DNA of 64,000 nt. Source: Zizania palustris. Taxonomy: Eukaryota > Streptophyta > Magnoliopsida > Poales > Poaceae. Shown piece after piece: positions 11,361 to 24,160 of the stretch. The stretch covers positions 58,819,700 to 58,883,699 of the forward strand of contig JAAALK010000283.1 of NCBI GenBank assembly GCA_019279435.1. The letters run 5' to 3'. The position numbers and the translations under genes are program-made. A model generated the notes under the pieces. That model had not been told where the DNA came from, searched no databases, and worked only from the letters and a program-made list of their open reading frames with translations. How positions within the stretch are numbered: position 1 is the first letter of the stretch; every line of letters starts with the position of its first letter.

Positions 11361-12223
11361 TTATAGCGGGATAGATAAGCAGCTATGACAATATTGATTA
11401 TTTATGAAGAAGATAATCAGAGACAATAACTAATTGTAGAGAAAGAAAACTAGCCTAAGGTGGTACACATAGTTACCATAGAGAAAGAGAACTTATTTAA
11501 AAAGACTAAAAAATATAATAGAATTATATAAACACATACTACATTTTCAGTGGCATGTAGTGGCGTAGTATAATTCGTTGGCTCTTGAGAAGATATGAGA
11601 GAAGAGGAATAGAGTTTGTTAGTTAGAAAAATATGTTATTGGATTAACTAGTAAATTTTGGGGCTAGATTTTAACCCAATTAAAACACACACACATACAT
11701 ACTCAAAAATTTGCAAGAAATTGCTCCTATAGCCCCTAAGTACACACGTACAGGATGAGTTAGTCCATACTGATAAAATTCGATAAAATATAGGTTAGCA
11801 GATCCACTTGATGTCTTGGCCCATCTTCTATCCTCATTCGTCAACTTAGAACTGGTATCAAGCGACACTATGATGAGCGACTAGTGCGAGAAACTAGATG
11901 GGTGGATAAGTGAGCACGGACTGCCACGTCGGCTCGCTATGCCCGATTAACTTTGTTGCTCCATATCTATCTTCTCCGTCTCTGCACAACACAAGGACTA
12001 GCTGCTTACAACGAACATAATAAGCTGTTGTTTGTCATATCGACTTGTCGTTCCCGTTGACTCATATCTTATTGGTGTATCTTACTATCAAATTAAATCA
12101 TATGTTTTTATTTGATTATGTATATATTATATTTAACATATGTTAATATATATAACTTAATTACACTTAGATTTGATTTAGCCCACCCTCTATATTTTTT
12201 CTGGATTCGCCACTGGTGTTATG

Positions 12224-13458
12224 TTACAATGCATCTCAATACAACCATGATATTTTAGAAAGAGATTGTGATATAACCCTTCACACAAAACATTCTAAAG
12301 CTTACACATTTTTGTTAGTGTAATTATGATTATTTCTTTATTTTTTAAGAAGGTTATGTGCTCTGACTTTGTTTGCTATATTTTTTTTTTTTGAAGAAAG
12401 CCACAAATGCTTAACTTTAATTAATACTTGAAAGTAACGTGGCCGGCGGAGATGTGATATAGGCTACTCTCGTCTGAACATGCTCAACGTCAGAGCGGCT
12501 TGACGTATCTATTTTTTTTATAAGATTAGCTTATGAATAGATGTTAAGCGAGAGAGTGTGAGAGAATGATTGGGCCGGCTTCCACCACAAGAGGAAAAAC
12601 GAGGATTAAAAACTTTTGCAAATTAAAATATTGCCAAAAGATCTTCTATTTATTAAATTGCTTCCCATTCTCAAATAATTCTGGAAAATTCTAGAAAATA
12701 ATTAATCACATAATGTATTTATAAAATAATTTATCGTTAAACTTGAAAACCAAACACTGTCTATATCCATCTCTCGACTTTGTATTCTTTTGATATGATC
12801 TTAGACCATTATGCCTCTTTGCCTCGATGCAAATGCAATGCCAGAGAACGGGGATCCATGACACTCCGGCACGAGCTTTGATGTTCAAACAAGAGGCTGG
12901 CATAGAGCACGTCATATTCTTTAACTTGGTTGAGATGTAGATTTTAAATAAAATTATTGTGTGTTATGAGATGTGAAAAAGGCTGATATGATATATGAGA
13001 TGTGAAAAAATTGGGAAATTATTTGGTTACAATAACTATTGATTTATGTTTTGGTTGTCAACGATGTTTATACTAAAATTATACTTTTTTGAATTACATT
13101 AAAAATTTTATTTTTCAAATTTTACATAAACCGGTATGTTGTAATTGTATGGTAGGTAATTTTCGTTCAAGGTTGAATTGGAAAACTGCGAAAGTTAAGG
13201 TCTCCATTTTTAGTTTGTACTATAAAAAAGTTGTTGTTTTTGAAAAAATTGATTAACAATATAACCTATTCGGTTCAGTTTCTAGCTTTCTGACCAGACT
13301 AAACTAAACATAATCTAAGGCACCAGATGTGAAGAAAAATCCATATTGAACTTGACCTCCTCTCCAGACTCAACCATACCCATTTGCAAAACATGCATTG
13401 TTATTGTGAATCTACGATAATGGGGGCGAGAGCCTATGGTTTATGAGTTCATGGCTTA
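12224..13458. other. AT-rich intergenic region without recognised gene
   Basis: About 1.2 kb of low-GC sequence with no supported coding region, RNA gene or clear repeat boundary. Confidence 0.5.
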
Positions 13459-14127
13459 GAGTATCTTCAGCAGATACCCTATACCATTCCATATAGTTAA
13501 ATTTAGGGTATTTGCTCTAAAAATCACCCTCCAGATTCCCTATTTCATTCCCTACCCTATCTCATCCCCTACTCCTCTCTCCTCATCCTAAATCTGGGGA
13601 ATCTCTCTTCTCCCCCTATCCATACCACGTCAGCACCGTGAGAAAGAAAGAAGAAGAAAAAGAAAGAACAGAAGGAAAAAAGAAAAAAGAAAAGAAAAAA
13701 TAGGAAAATAAAATGAAAATTTATTTTCTTTATAATTTTTAAGATATTTTTGAGATCAACTATTTAGACTAATTATAGGATATTTATTTATTCATGGAAA
13801 AATAAAAATTCACAACGAAAATATAGTTGTTGAAAATATAACCGTTGTAATTTTTACCGTTGAATGATAATAAAAAAATTATCAATCGTCAATAACAATA
13901 ATGATCATACATAATAGTATATATGTTAGAGATATAGTCGTTGAAAATATAGTCGTTAGAATTTTTATTGTTAGATAATAATAAAATAGAGGATTCAAAA
14001 ATATAGTGAATGAATTTTAGGAAAGTTGCTGGAGACCGAAGTTGTATAGGGGTGAAATCTTTTAGGGTCATCCCTATATGTATAGAAGTATAGGGAATAA
14101 GTTTTAGGGAAACTGCTGGAGATGCTC
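13459..14127. mobile_element. terminal-inverted-repeat element with GAGCATCTCCAGCAG-type ends
   Basis: The left end is GAGTATCTTCAGCAG and the right end read inward is GAGCATCTCCAGCAG, about 15 bp of inverted repeat; both are followed by a CCCTA stretch. Length 669 bp, AT-rich, non-coding. I see no convincing target duplication, so the superfamily is left open. A related left end occurs at 24953. Confidence 0.6.
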
Positions 14128-14460
14128 GGCGACTAACAAATCCTACAACGTCGACGACCAATCTTGACAAGTATTCGAAAATGCAACTCGAAGCACTCGC
14201 CTAGGCGAGGAAAAACGCTAAGCACTAGTCAACCGACTAGGTGGGTGGGGTGCCTGAGTAGTTGACCGCGGTGCTAGGATTCCTAGGCGGTGGTGCCTAG
14301 GCATCCAGCACGTGCGTCAGAGGGGGAAATTGAAGAATAACCGCTACGGCACTCGGAGAAGGGCGAGCATAGAACACCTATCGTGGCTGAATGACGAGAA
14401 GAGAGGGGGAAAGAACACTTGAAGGCCGGTACTCGGAGGAGAAGCGAAGAAAGATGTATC

Positions 14461-17418
14461 CAGGGGCGAATGCACATGTAAGTAACGGGGTCCGGCGACC
14501 CCAATGACTTTGTGAAAAACTCTTATATGTAGCTTTTTTTACCAGCTATGACCCCAGTAAAATAATAAACGGACCCCAGCAGCTCATTAACAAATTTTTA
14601 CTTCTACTATTTTGGTAAATAAAAAGCACCCAACAGCAAGTCTAAAAGACTAAAACTTCAGGCCCAACTTGCAGGCCAGCAGCCCACTTGGACCTCACGT
14701 CCTCACTAAATGGAAGTGCAGCCTTCGTAAACTGGCTGCATGATTAATAATTAACTTGGCTGCTCGTCTCCCACACACCAGCCGCTTCAACTTCTTAGTC
14801 GCAGCGAGTGCGGACTGCGGAGAGACGGCGACGGCGATTGAGAAGGTAACATCATATTCAACTCAATTTATGACTCAGACCTAGTATGTTGTATGCCCTT
14901 TCTATCTTTCAGTTCTCAGTCCTCACTGCTCATATGAAATTCTTAGGGTTTTCTTAATTTTTTTAGTTTCAGCTTCAGCTATATAAAAATATAATTTGAT
15001 CAGAAAACCAGAAGCAAACGACTCCATTCCTACTGACCAACAGAGTGTGTTCTTCAGTTCTCGAATCTTCAATCTTGGCTTGTCGTTTCAGTCAGATGGC
15101 ATGTAAGAAAAATTGTGAATTTATTTTTTAACCATAGTGTACATTCAGTATGCATTGGTGTTTAATTTTATATCTTTGTTTACTAGGTAATCAAAGCACA
15201 TTGCAACGGTTCTTGAAAAGAAAATCACCCCTAGACAGTATTAATGAGAATCCAGATAGAGGCCCTTCAAGAAGAGATGAGCATGATAACCCCAATGCTG
15301 ATGGAGGCACATTGAGAAGAGATGCAAACATTTCTAATACCAAATGTGCTAGTCGTCCTTCGCGGATCTCTCGATTAGAGGTAAACTTTGATGAACTTCC
15401 ATATGATCCAGTAGATAGAAGGAGAATTTCAGATTACATAGGCGACAAGCTACAAAATGAGATAAGACGAAAGTATTTGATTAGAGGTCCATTTAGACCA
15501 CCACCTGGTTTTAAGTATCCACCAAAGATGATAGCAGGGTTTCCACGTCGATTTCAACCTGAATGGTTCAAACAATATGATTGGCTAGAGTATAGCGAGA
15601 AGGTGGATAAATGTTTTTGTTTATATTGCTATCTATTCCGAGATTGCAATGAGGGCCAAGGTGGGAATGATGCATTTGCAAAAGATGGTTGGGATGGCTT
15701 TAACAAAAAGGATAGGCTTCAAGATCATGTAGGCAGCAGGCCTAATAGTTTTCATAATACGGCAGTTAAAAGATGTAACAACTTGATGAAGCCTGACCAA
15801 TCTATTGGTACATCTTTGAATAAGCAAAAAGATGTCACCAAAGAGGAGTATCTCATAAGATTGAATACTTCTATTGATGCTGTCAGATACTTGTTGCACC
15901 AAGGTTTAGCTTTTCGTGGTCATGACGAATCAGAAGAGTCAGTAAATAAAGGAAATTTCCGAGAGTTGGTGCATCTTTTGGCAAAACAGAATGAGAAAGA
16001 AAAAAGAGTTATTCTAAGGAATGCTCAAATGGTGGCTCCAAGCATACAAAAGGATATTATAAATTGTTTTGCTGAGGTAAGAAAAATACTTTATTGGTTA
16101 GGATCAAATTATAGACATTGTTTTCTTTTATAGAAAATTTATATAGTTGAAGTGACGGTGTTTATTTTTTTTAGATTATAGTGAAGTCTATTATTGAAGA
16201 AATTGGTGGCGATGTTCTATCAAAGAGCTGGTGACACTCGTTGGTCGTCTCATTATAAAACTCTTAGGAGGATAAGTAGTTTGTTACCTGATGTCATTAA
16301 AGTGCTCCAATATGTTGAAAAAGAAGGTCCAAATGATGCGAAGAGACGTCAAGCTCGTGGTCTCATGGACTATCTCAAGGATTTTGACTTTGTATTCCAC
16401 TTACAGTTAATGTTGCTTATCTTGGGACATGCAAATTCATTATCATTATCGTTACAAAGAAAAGATAAAGATATCTTAGAGGCTATGGTAGAGGTGAAGT
16501 TAACAAAACAGAAATTTCAGAAAATTAGAGATGATGGTTGGGATTCTCTATTAGTGAATGTACTGTCCTTTTGTGAAGAGAATAACATCCCAAAGTTGGA
16601 CATGGAACAAGAGTACATTGATCGACACAGACCAAGGCAAAGGACCAACCGCACCAACTATGAGCACTACAAATATGATTGCTTGAACCCAGTTATTGAC
16701 TTGCAACTTGCAGAATTTAATGATCGCTTCAATGAGGTAAATTCCGAATTGCTTACCAACATTGCTGCCTTTAGTCCCAAGAATTATTTTGATGCTTTCA
16801 AAGTTGAGAGTTTGTTAGAATTGGCTAAGGCATACCCTGAGGATTTTAACCAAAGGGAGCTAAATGACCTTAGAAGTGATCTTCCTATTTTTATTGACAA
16901 TTTGCGAGCTGATGCAAGATTTGCCCAATTGGATACTATTTCTAAACTTGGAAGGCTGATGGTGGATACAAAAAAACATCTTGCTTTTCCTTTGGTGTAT
17001 CGACTGCTCAAACTTGTACTGGTTCTTCCTATTGCCACTGCATCAGTGGAAAGGTGTTTTTCAGCAATGAAAATCGTGAAGACAGATCTACGGAATCGTA
17101 TGGGTGATGAATATTTGAATGATTGTATCATTACATTCATGGAACAAGAATTACTCAAAGCAATTCCAAATGAAGATGTTATAGCTCGCTTTCAGAATAT
17201 GAATGATCGTAATCGAAGAGTTAAACTATAAAAGGTAACCACTACTATTAAGAGTTTATTTACCACCATTGTTAATAGTTTATTTGTCACAACAATTATT
17301 GATGATTTTACTCCTTTATCTCTATGTTATGCGTGACATTACTTTGTTATAAGCTATATAAGTTTGGGGCCATCCATTTAACTGACCCCGGTGAGGATTT
17401 ATCCTAGATTCGCCACTG
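14461..17418 (+). mobile_element. hAT transposon with internally deleted transposase
   Basis: A perfect 8-bp target duplication GATGTATC lies at 14453-14460 and 17419-17426. Ends are CAGGGGCGAATGCAC on the left and, read inward, CAGTGGCGAATCTAG on the right. The 2958-bp body carries a plus-strand transposase gene of the zinc-finger TTF/DUF4371 plus hAT-dimerisation type. Part of the coding region is missing, so it is non-autonomous. Its ends resemble those of the hAT elements at 9269, 17670, 19894, 22029 and 57739. Confidence 0.92.
15096..17231 (+). pseudogene. hAT transposase (TTF-type zinc finger, hAT C-terminal), internally deleted
   Basis: Exon 1 is 15096-15102 (ATG GCA T), exon 2 is 15187-16076 and exon 3 starts at 16175; both introns have GT-AG ends and the phases join. 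The spliced frame begins MACNQSTLQRFLKRK. Around residues 130-200 it has the TTF-type zinc-finger region (YSEKVDKCFCLYCYLF), then the start of DUF4371. After IIVKSIIEEIGGDV the sequence jumps to the later QRAGDTRWSSHY region, out of frame, giving TGA at 16232-16234. The C-terminal part remains open in another frame from 16194 to 17231. It ends in the hAT dimerisation motif (PIATASVERCFSAMKIVK, then LRNRMGDEYLNDCII). The missing segment would carry the first catalytic Asp region and the conserved Cys-His insert, judged from family members, so no active enzyme is expected. Confidence 0.88.
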
Positions 17419-17426
17419 GATGTATC

Positions 17427-19221
17427 AAAACTACATGAAAGGAGAAAAAAAGAAGAAAATTATCTTGGGGACTGTAGGAAAAGAGAAGAAAAGAGATTCA
17501 GAACTGCTAAGAAACAAGAAAAATAAATACTCGTAACATGGAATAGAAAAGATGCCTCAGTGTTCGAACAAAAAGAATGCCTTGCAATCAGGAAACACCG
17601 GTAACCAACGCAACAAATGCCTTGAAACCAGAAACTTTCCTGCCTTGGAACCAAAAATATCCCTAAGAACAGTGGTGGACCTAGAATTTTATTGATAGGT
17701 ATGCCACATTAAAATATGGATTAAATTTTTCTTTGTCATTATAATTTTTACAGTTTTAAAACATATCATCGGTGTCACTGATATTTATGACCTATCACAA
17801 TCACTAAATGACATTTTTCAAAATTTTCCTTAATATATATATATATATATATTTATTTATAAAATTTTTTATAATTAAATAAATGCAAAAAAACGCGCCC
17901 GAAATTAGTTGATAGTTGTTTCAAAACAAAGAAAATATACTGCTAAACATGAACACAAGAAAAAAAATTAAATTTTTTGATGTCGCCGTAGGGAATCGAA
18001 CAGCGAAGCTCCCGCTACTCGATGTCTATACGCGATAGGCACCGGATGGTCAGCCTACTAGCGTCTAACACCTACTGTTCGAAGAGGAGATCGCTGCGCT
18101 CCGCGGGAGAGCGGACAAGAGGCGGCGGCGGAGGCACGATAGCGGCCGACGATGGTGACCGTGGAACGGCGTCGATCGGCACGACGAATGGAGAATCGCC
18201 GAGGCGGCGGCGGCGCACACCGGAAGGAAGGAAGGAAGAGGGGAGAGTTGGGCCGCTGTGGGCTGGCGCGCGCGAGGAGAGAAAAGGAGGATGCTGGGCG
18301 GCTGGGTCCAAACTCCAAAGCCGGAAGAGAAAAGAGGCGAAAAGAAAAGAAATGTTTTCCCATTAAAATTAATTATGAATTGATGTTTGATTTGCGTAAT
18401 ACTAGTTGGAAAATCCTTAAAAAAATAAATAAAAACTACTTAAGCTATTTTGAGGCGTGATTAATTTATTAAAAATTATTCTGGCAAAGTTTGAATTGTT
18501 TTTCAAAAATATGTTTATTTGGAGAGATTTTATTCTCACTCTATTTATCGGAACAATAATTTCTGAAATGAATTTTGTTTATTTACATTAAACCGGGTAC
18601 TGATAAGATGATAATTGTATCTAATTATTTATTTTGCTCCAAAATTAGAGAGAATTCTTTAAGAGCATTTTTTGGCGCGGATATTTTTTTATAACAAAAA
18701 CTAACTCGTGCGGTGATTTAATTTCTCACGGAATTTTTGGCCTCGTATTTTAGCTTATATTTACAACTTATTTATTATACATAAATTCTTTGAATCATAT
18801 TTAAAAATTCATTTATTATTAATTAATTGTATGATTAATATAAGACGTTACATCCATCAATGGCCTGTTTGGCTCACTTTCTGAACCGGATGAATATTTC
18901 AGTAAATTATAAAATAAAATAAATAAAATAAAATAAAATAATCCCAACCAGGCTGGTCGATCTGGTTAGGCCTGCAATACAAGGCACTAGGTATTAGGCC
19001 CATGAATCCAACTGGCCAGTGCAGATGAACGTACTGGGCCGTTCTCCTGTTTTCCGATTTTTTTTATAATACATTTTTAAACAAATTTTAAATTCGGTAC
19101 ATGAATTTAAAAAATTGCAAAACTAACATTTCATCAGCAATTCAAGTGCCGATCTAGGCCGATTGTCCCTAGATCGACACTTGGTCATTTGATTTAGGCT
19201 CCAGGACTCTGTCAGCTGATC
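17427..19221. other. intergenic region with an orphan hAT end
   Basis: At 17670 the sequence CAGTGGTGGACCTAG matches the left end of the local hAT family, but no partner end or target duplication is evident; it may be a truncated element. A GC-rich patch at 18000-18350 (purine-rich, open on both strands) has no recognisable protein. An AAAAT-type tract lies at about 18906-18940. No gene is supported. Confidence 0.45.
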
Positions 19222-19224
19222 TAA

Positions 19225-19509
19225 GAGTAAGTATAATAAACTTATGTAAGCAGACTACAATACTTGCCACATCAGATTAGTAGTAAGGTGGAGGAGAGAA
19301 GGAAGGAGAAAAAATAAAAGCGGACTACTAGTTAACAGCTCACTCATACGCAGGTTCCAATGAACATTGTGAGATGGTGTAATATGTTACACATTAAATG
19401 CATGATACATATAGCCAACTAACTATTATATGAGTTGACTATTAGATTAGCTACATGTGACATGACACAAATATAAAGCCAACAATTAGCTATATTATTA
19501 AACTTGCTC
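19225..19509. mobile_element. Tourist-like MITE
   Basis: Ends are GAGTAAGTATAATA on the left and, read inward, GAGCAAGTTTAATA on the right, flanked by TAA (19222-19224 and 19510-19512). A 3-bp TWA duplication fits PIF/Harbinger-derived Tourist elements. 285 bp, non-coding. Confidence 0.7.
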
Positions 19510-19893
19510 TAATCGGCAGTTGAAACGCTCACATAAGGTCAAATTTAGAATTTTTCAAAATCACGTATTAGGTTTGAAATTTATTTTTTAAAATGTATTA
19601 TTTGAAAAAAAAATCCCAAAATTATGTTGAATCATTCGTATCCTTACAAACGAAAGATTAATAGATTATTGGAGGGTGTCTAACCGTCATTATCGACACT
19701 GTTAACTTGCAAGTCGACATAACCTACTCTTCTTGCTATGTGAAATTTTGCCTCGTTTTTCTGCTCTATGTTAATGTTATTATGGATTTACTGACGAACT
19801 CAGCACCTTAAAATGTATCCACGCTGAAACCTGTTTTATGACAATTTATTTTCCATTCGCTTGCTTTACCGTTTTATACATACTATTACATAT

Positions 19894-20120
19894 TAGGGGT
19901 GTAGCTAGGGGTGGTTCGGGTAGCCCACAACCACCTCCGAAAAGGGTCCGTTAAGACCATAATATGTTTATTTTCATGTTTAGCTCAATTTTAAAGTGTA
20001 CAACAACCTGATTTATGTTACTTTATAATATTACGATATATATAAAATTTATGATGGTACACAAAATTGAGCGTATATTGACTAGGCCAACCCAGCAATT
20101 TCATCCTGGTTACGCCACTG
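19894..20120. mobile_element. short hAT-type MITE
   Basis: A perfect 8-bp duplication TTACATAT lies at 19886-19893 and 20121-20128. Ends are TAGGGGTGTAGCTAG and, read inward, CAGTGGCGTAACCAG. 227 bp, non-coding. Confidence 0.82.
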
Positions 20121-20128
20121 TTACATAT

Positions 20129-22028
20129 ATAGCACAATGAAATGGTAGTGAGGTAGAAATATATTTAGGCATGTTTGTTTCAATTAGTTGGCTCATCAGA
20201 ATCTAGCTGACTAGCCTGAATAGTTGAATAGTTTATAGGTCTGTTTAAGACTAAATTTACTCTACTAAATTTCGTTACACTCCACAAAATTCTTTTAAGA
20301 TTTTATCTAGAGTAGAGTTACTGTTCCACTACGAAGTATGCACCTGTTTGTTAGATCTGGATTCAAGATTGGTATGATTTAGTATAAATATACTATTTAA
20401 ACTATAAATTATTGCATGCTTTATTTATTGACATACCTTAAACACTGCGATTACCTAGAAATTTGCAAGATGCTTCATCAGTATGCTGAACCGAGTCTCT
20501 CCTATTTAATTAGTTGTATAAAAGAACAACTTCCTAAGAAAACAAATTTACGGGCTGGGGACGAACATCGTCGACTTGATGCCAGTGCCATCGTGCGCCG
20601 TCGACGGCTGGAGGACAGGGTGCTCGGATCTGACGGATATAAGTTCTGTATACCTATATTCGTACTCGTTTATCTAATGGACAAAAAATCGTGTCTATAC
20701 CCATCGCCCGCATACGCCGTATACCTGCAGATATACCAGTTTACCCATGAACGAGAAATGGATCCGACTAGTCATGGCGTCATAGCAGAGAGCAAGAGGC
20801 CACCGCGGGGCGGCGCACAGGTCGGCGAGGACCGAGGGCCATCTTGGGGTGGCGCTGGTGAGCCGGTCGGGGAGGGGTGGCATCGACGCGTGAGTTTGCG
20901 AAGGGCGGCGTCGGTGCGTGGGATGGCGAGGGCTGGTGCATGGTGACGTGCGTAGGTCGGCAAGGGGTAGCGTCAACGTGTAGATTGGCGAGGAGCGGTG
21001 TTAGTGAGGCTGGCATGGGGACGCCAGGGGTAAGGCATTGATGTTGTGTGCACAAAGGGGACTTGGGAGAGGGAGAATGGGAGTGGATGGGAAGGAAAGA
21101 TAAGAAAGAAAGGGGAAGGGAGGGATTGTGGCTAGAAAGGGAGAGTAGGGATTGCAGGTAAACGAGCGAAGCAGGTATGGGTACTCATACCCGTACGTTT
21201 ATCTTGCGGGTATGAAATGGAGAACAAACCTGATCTTAATAGGGTTTTTACCCACGAGTAAACGGGTAAACAAACACGATTGCCATCCCTAGCTATTGGT
21301 GTCCTTGAATGGTGTGAGGCAGTAGGAGAACAAGCCAACGGCGAGTTGCCAGACGAGGGATAGGCTGGCCCTAACCAGCTCGATGAGCCCGATAGAGCCG
21401 TTCTGCTAGTCGTTGATGCTCGTGTTGCTGCATCCGAAGGCAATGCCAAATACTTGGACTTGATCAGCCGACGTCGAGCCAAACGTGAATGTCTCCGAGC
21501 GCGGGGTAGCAATGGTAGCGGTGGAGGCATGCGACTAGAGGTAGCGGCGGTGTTGCTCCATCGCCATTAGCCCCAGTCGGCACCGGCCCGGACTCACCGC
21601 TAGCCTCAGTCGTCCCAGCTCTTCCCCGCTGTTGGCCTCAGCCGTCGCCGGCCCCTCACCGTCACCACTGGCCTAGCCATCGCCAGCCGCTCCCTACCGT
21701 TGGCCCCTCTCTGCCGCTGTTGGCCTCTCATCTCTACCGCCCCCTCCTCGTCGCTGATGGTGGAGGCGCGCGGAAAGAGGCGGTGGCGGTGCTGCTCCAT
21801 CGCGTGTGGTGCAAAACTCAGTACGCAGGGGAGTTACAAATAAAATGATGAAGGGGTATCTATGTGTAATGGATGGCAGGTGAGTAATTACCACTCAATT
21901 TCACGGAAAAAAAAATCTAAAAACTCATTTCGCAGAGTTCCTCCCGAGGTGTTCTAAAAAAACGTTGATATGAAAACCGTGAGTTGAACCTATTTTGCTA
22001 TATGTTTATGGAGTAGAACAGTCCCAAA
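20129..22028. other. intergenic region with GC-rich low-complexity stretch
   Basis: The segment at 20550-21830 is GC-rich and open in several frames on both strands, but no frame gives a recognisable protein. Sequences rich in ACCCG and CGGGTA (20640-20750, 21180-21280) look like the partly inverted arms of a degraded repeat. No boundaries could be set. Confidence 0.4.
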
Positions 22029-22285
22029 CAGTAGCGGCTCCATATTTTTTTTTCTATTCTATATCCTAAAATAAACTCAAAGCATAATATGATTTTTTCA
22101 AAATATGATATATATATATATAGCATGTATATATCATAATATCGTAAATCAACTAGAATCAACACTTAAATAAAAATATATAAATATAATCAACACTTAA
22201 ATAAAAAATATAAACATTTATTGGACCAAATTCTAGAATAGTCGAGGGCCTAGTCTATCTGAACTATCCCTTGGAGCCGCCACTC
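22029..22285. mobile_element. short hAT-type MITE, degenerate
   Basis: The left end is CAGTAGCGGCTCCA. The right end reads inward as GAGTGGCGGCTCCAAG. Imperfect 8-bp flanks: GTCCCAAA at 22021-22028 against ATCCCAGA at 22286-22293 (6 of 8). About 257 bp, AT-rich, non-coding. Confidence 0.6.
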
Positions 22286-22849
22286 ATCCCAGACAGCTCT
22301 TAAATATCTAGCCGGCGAAAATTTGAATAAGCTTGTGACCAGTCCCTGGTGTGGTTTGCGGCAGGCAGCTTAACTTGGTCGGTCTCCTGAACAGTTGAAT
22401 GGTGGCAATGGTAATGCAGCCCTGTGTCTCTGGTAACCAGCCAGATGCAAGCTGCAGACGACAGCAACACAATGAATCGAAGACGAAGACGAAGACGAAA
22501 AATTACACCATCAGCAGCATCGATCGTTTCGTCCAGCTGGTGGGTTAATTAATGCACGTACCATGCGCGCGTGCACGCTGATAAGCCTGTGTTAATTATT
22601 GTGCTTACAGTGCAAGTAGTTAATTAAGTGTTCCCAGATCGGTAGGCATATCGAAAGTGACTTACCAGCAGATAGAGATTAGCCAGAACGCCAAGAGAGA
22701 GAGAGAGAGATGATCCATTTGCCCCTAATGCAAATGAAACCTCCAAGCTAAGCCTCGAAACCACGAATAAAAAACAGCCCTACAATTATACGTAAACCTT
22801 GTCATTCTTCGCCAGCGAGCGCGTGTTCTCTGTTTTCTCAACAAATGAG

Positions 22850-22990
22850 ATCCTCGCCGATTGCAGAGGGCAGTCGCCCCTCGGAGCCCTCCGATCTTGA
22901 TCGGACGGCTGTGCGAGGGGGCTTCGCGCTGGTGAGACCCACTTCGCAGGACCCACTTCGCAGCCGACTGCAGAGGAACCGGTTCCTAAC
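22850..22990. repeat. GC-rich dispersed repeat (copy 1)
   Basis: Shares much sequence with 26727-26948: GCAGAGGG near the left, GCGAGGGGG in the middle, GACCCACTTCGCA, and a right end GACTGCAGAGGAACCGGTTCC-like. It appears to be a partial or shorter copy of a fold-back type non-coding element. The family was not identified. Confidence 0.5.
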
Positions 22991-23911
22991 GCACGTCTTT
23001 TGGTGAGACAAAGATATATAAGTTGATCATCCTCTACCTATACTAATAATATGCTAAATATAGGAGGGTATTAAAGGTTTCTATCATCCTCTTGTATCAG
23101 TGAGCATTTAATACTTATTCTCACAACTGAGTCTACAATCTCAATGATTTAGTTTAGCTTCAGATTCAAAAAATAGTTGCAACTGTCGTAACATTAAACA
23201 AACATGCATGTCCTAATACTAGAAGAAAAATTATATGACGAGCGTTCAACTTTGGACTCAGTTTCAAACATTTGGCCAATCCCACCATGTAAATACTACT
23301 TTCAAAAATTATATGACGAGGGTTTGTTTGTATTAGATACGTGTATTAAGGAAATAGCTAAAATGATTATACTACCCACTTTGGGGTGTGTAGGGAAAGA
23401 TTTGCTATTTTGGCACTTTAAAGATGTGCACTTTGTTATAATAATACTTTTGAGGCTGATACGTAGAACCGTCCGAATCAATGAAAATGGGTTCATATGT
23501 CAAAAATACAAAGCCACTTCTTTAGAGTGCTAAAATAGCAAATCTCTTGTGTAGGGGTAGACTGAGAGTTGTTCCGTCCTTAGGTGGAGTTACGGATAAT
23601 TAAGTATTGAGTAGTATGAATACTTTATAGATAAAAACTATTACTGTATTAATATACGTAACTTATTATAATTTAAGACGAAAAAGTAACTTGTATATAT
23701 TTCGATTGGCCAGGATTTCCACCGTTCACTAATATATATATATATAGAGAGAGAGAGAGGATTTCAATTCTGATACCATCGGCATATTAATTCCTTCACA
23801 CAATCAAATTATGCCTTTAAATTAAATCGACGTCACATGTTTAATTAATTCCTAACAACCGTGGCAGTTATATCGAAGAAAAAAATCACAGTACGATAAA
23901 GAGGCTAAATT
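22991..23911. other. AT-rich intergenic spacer
   Basis: No gene recognised. Contains a (TA)n(GA)n tract at about 23732-23760. The open frame at 23204-23533 shows no familiar domain and contains a short internal duplication (AAATTATATGACGAG twice), so it was not called. Confidence 0.45.
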
Positions 23912-24160
23912 TTAGCCCGTGTCATATCGAATGTTTGAATACCAATTTAAATGATTAAACATTAATTAATTATAAAAATAATTGCAGAATTGGAGGTTAA
24001 TTTGCGAGACGAAATTATTAAGCCTAATTAATCCATATTTATCAAATGTTTACTGTAGCAGGTTGTCAAATCATAACATAATTATGTTAATTAAATTCGT
24101 CTCGTGAATAATTTTGTAAATAATCTATATTTAATACTCTAAAATAACATCTAAACATTA
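23912..24160. mobile_element. truncated Tourist-like MITE
   Basis: The sequence is similar to the interior of the complete element at 30050-30384: GTGTCATATCGAATGTTTG, GCGAGACGAAATTATTAAGCC and CAAATGTTTACTGTAGCA occur in the same order. Terminal repeats are not evident, so it is a degraded or end-truncated copy. Confidence 0.55.

Larger units (their letters stand above)
9269..12215. mobile_element. hAT-superfamily element (non-autonomous) split by a solo LTR
   Basis: The 8-bp target duplication GTGTTATG lies at 9261-9268 and 12216-12223. Terminal inverted repeats begin CAGCGGCGGAGCCAG on the left and, read inward from the right, CAGTGGCGAATCCAG. TSD length and CAG...CTG ends are diagnostic for hAT transposons. 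The 2947-bp total includes a nested 1755-bp solo LTR, so the element itself is about 1.19 kb. No transposase coding could be found. Confidence 0.85.

Noticed and set aside
17985..18070. tRNA-like stretch on the minus strand containing a GTTCGATTCC box
   Set aside because: The 3' half looks like a T-arm, but there is no matching acceptor stem on the 5' side and no credible anticodon arm.
20416..21530. GC-rich open frames on both strands (130-176 codons)
   Set aside because: No known domain, arginine- and proline-rich in every frame, with repeat-like ACCCG/CGGGT sequence nearby.
23204..23533. Plus-strand frame of 109 codons
   Set aside because: AT-rich, no domain, contains a small internal repeat and lies among MITE sequence.
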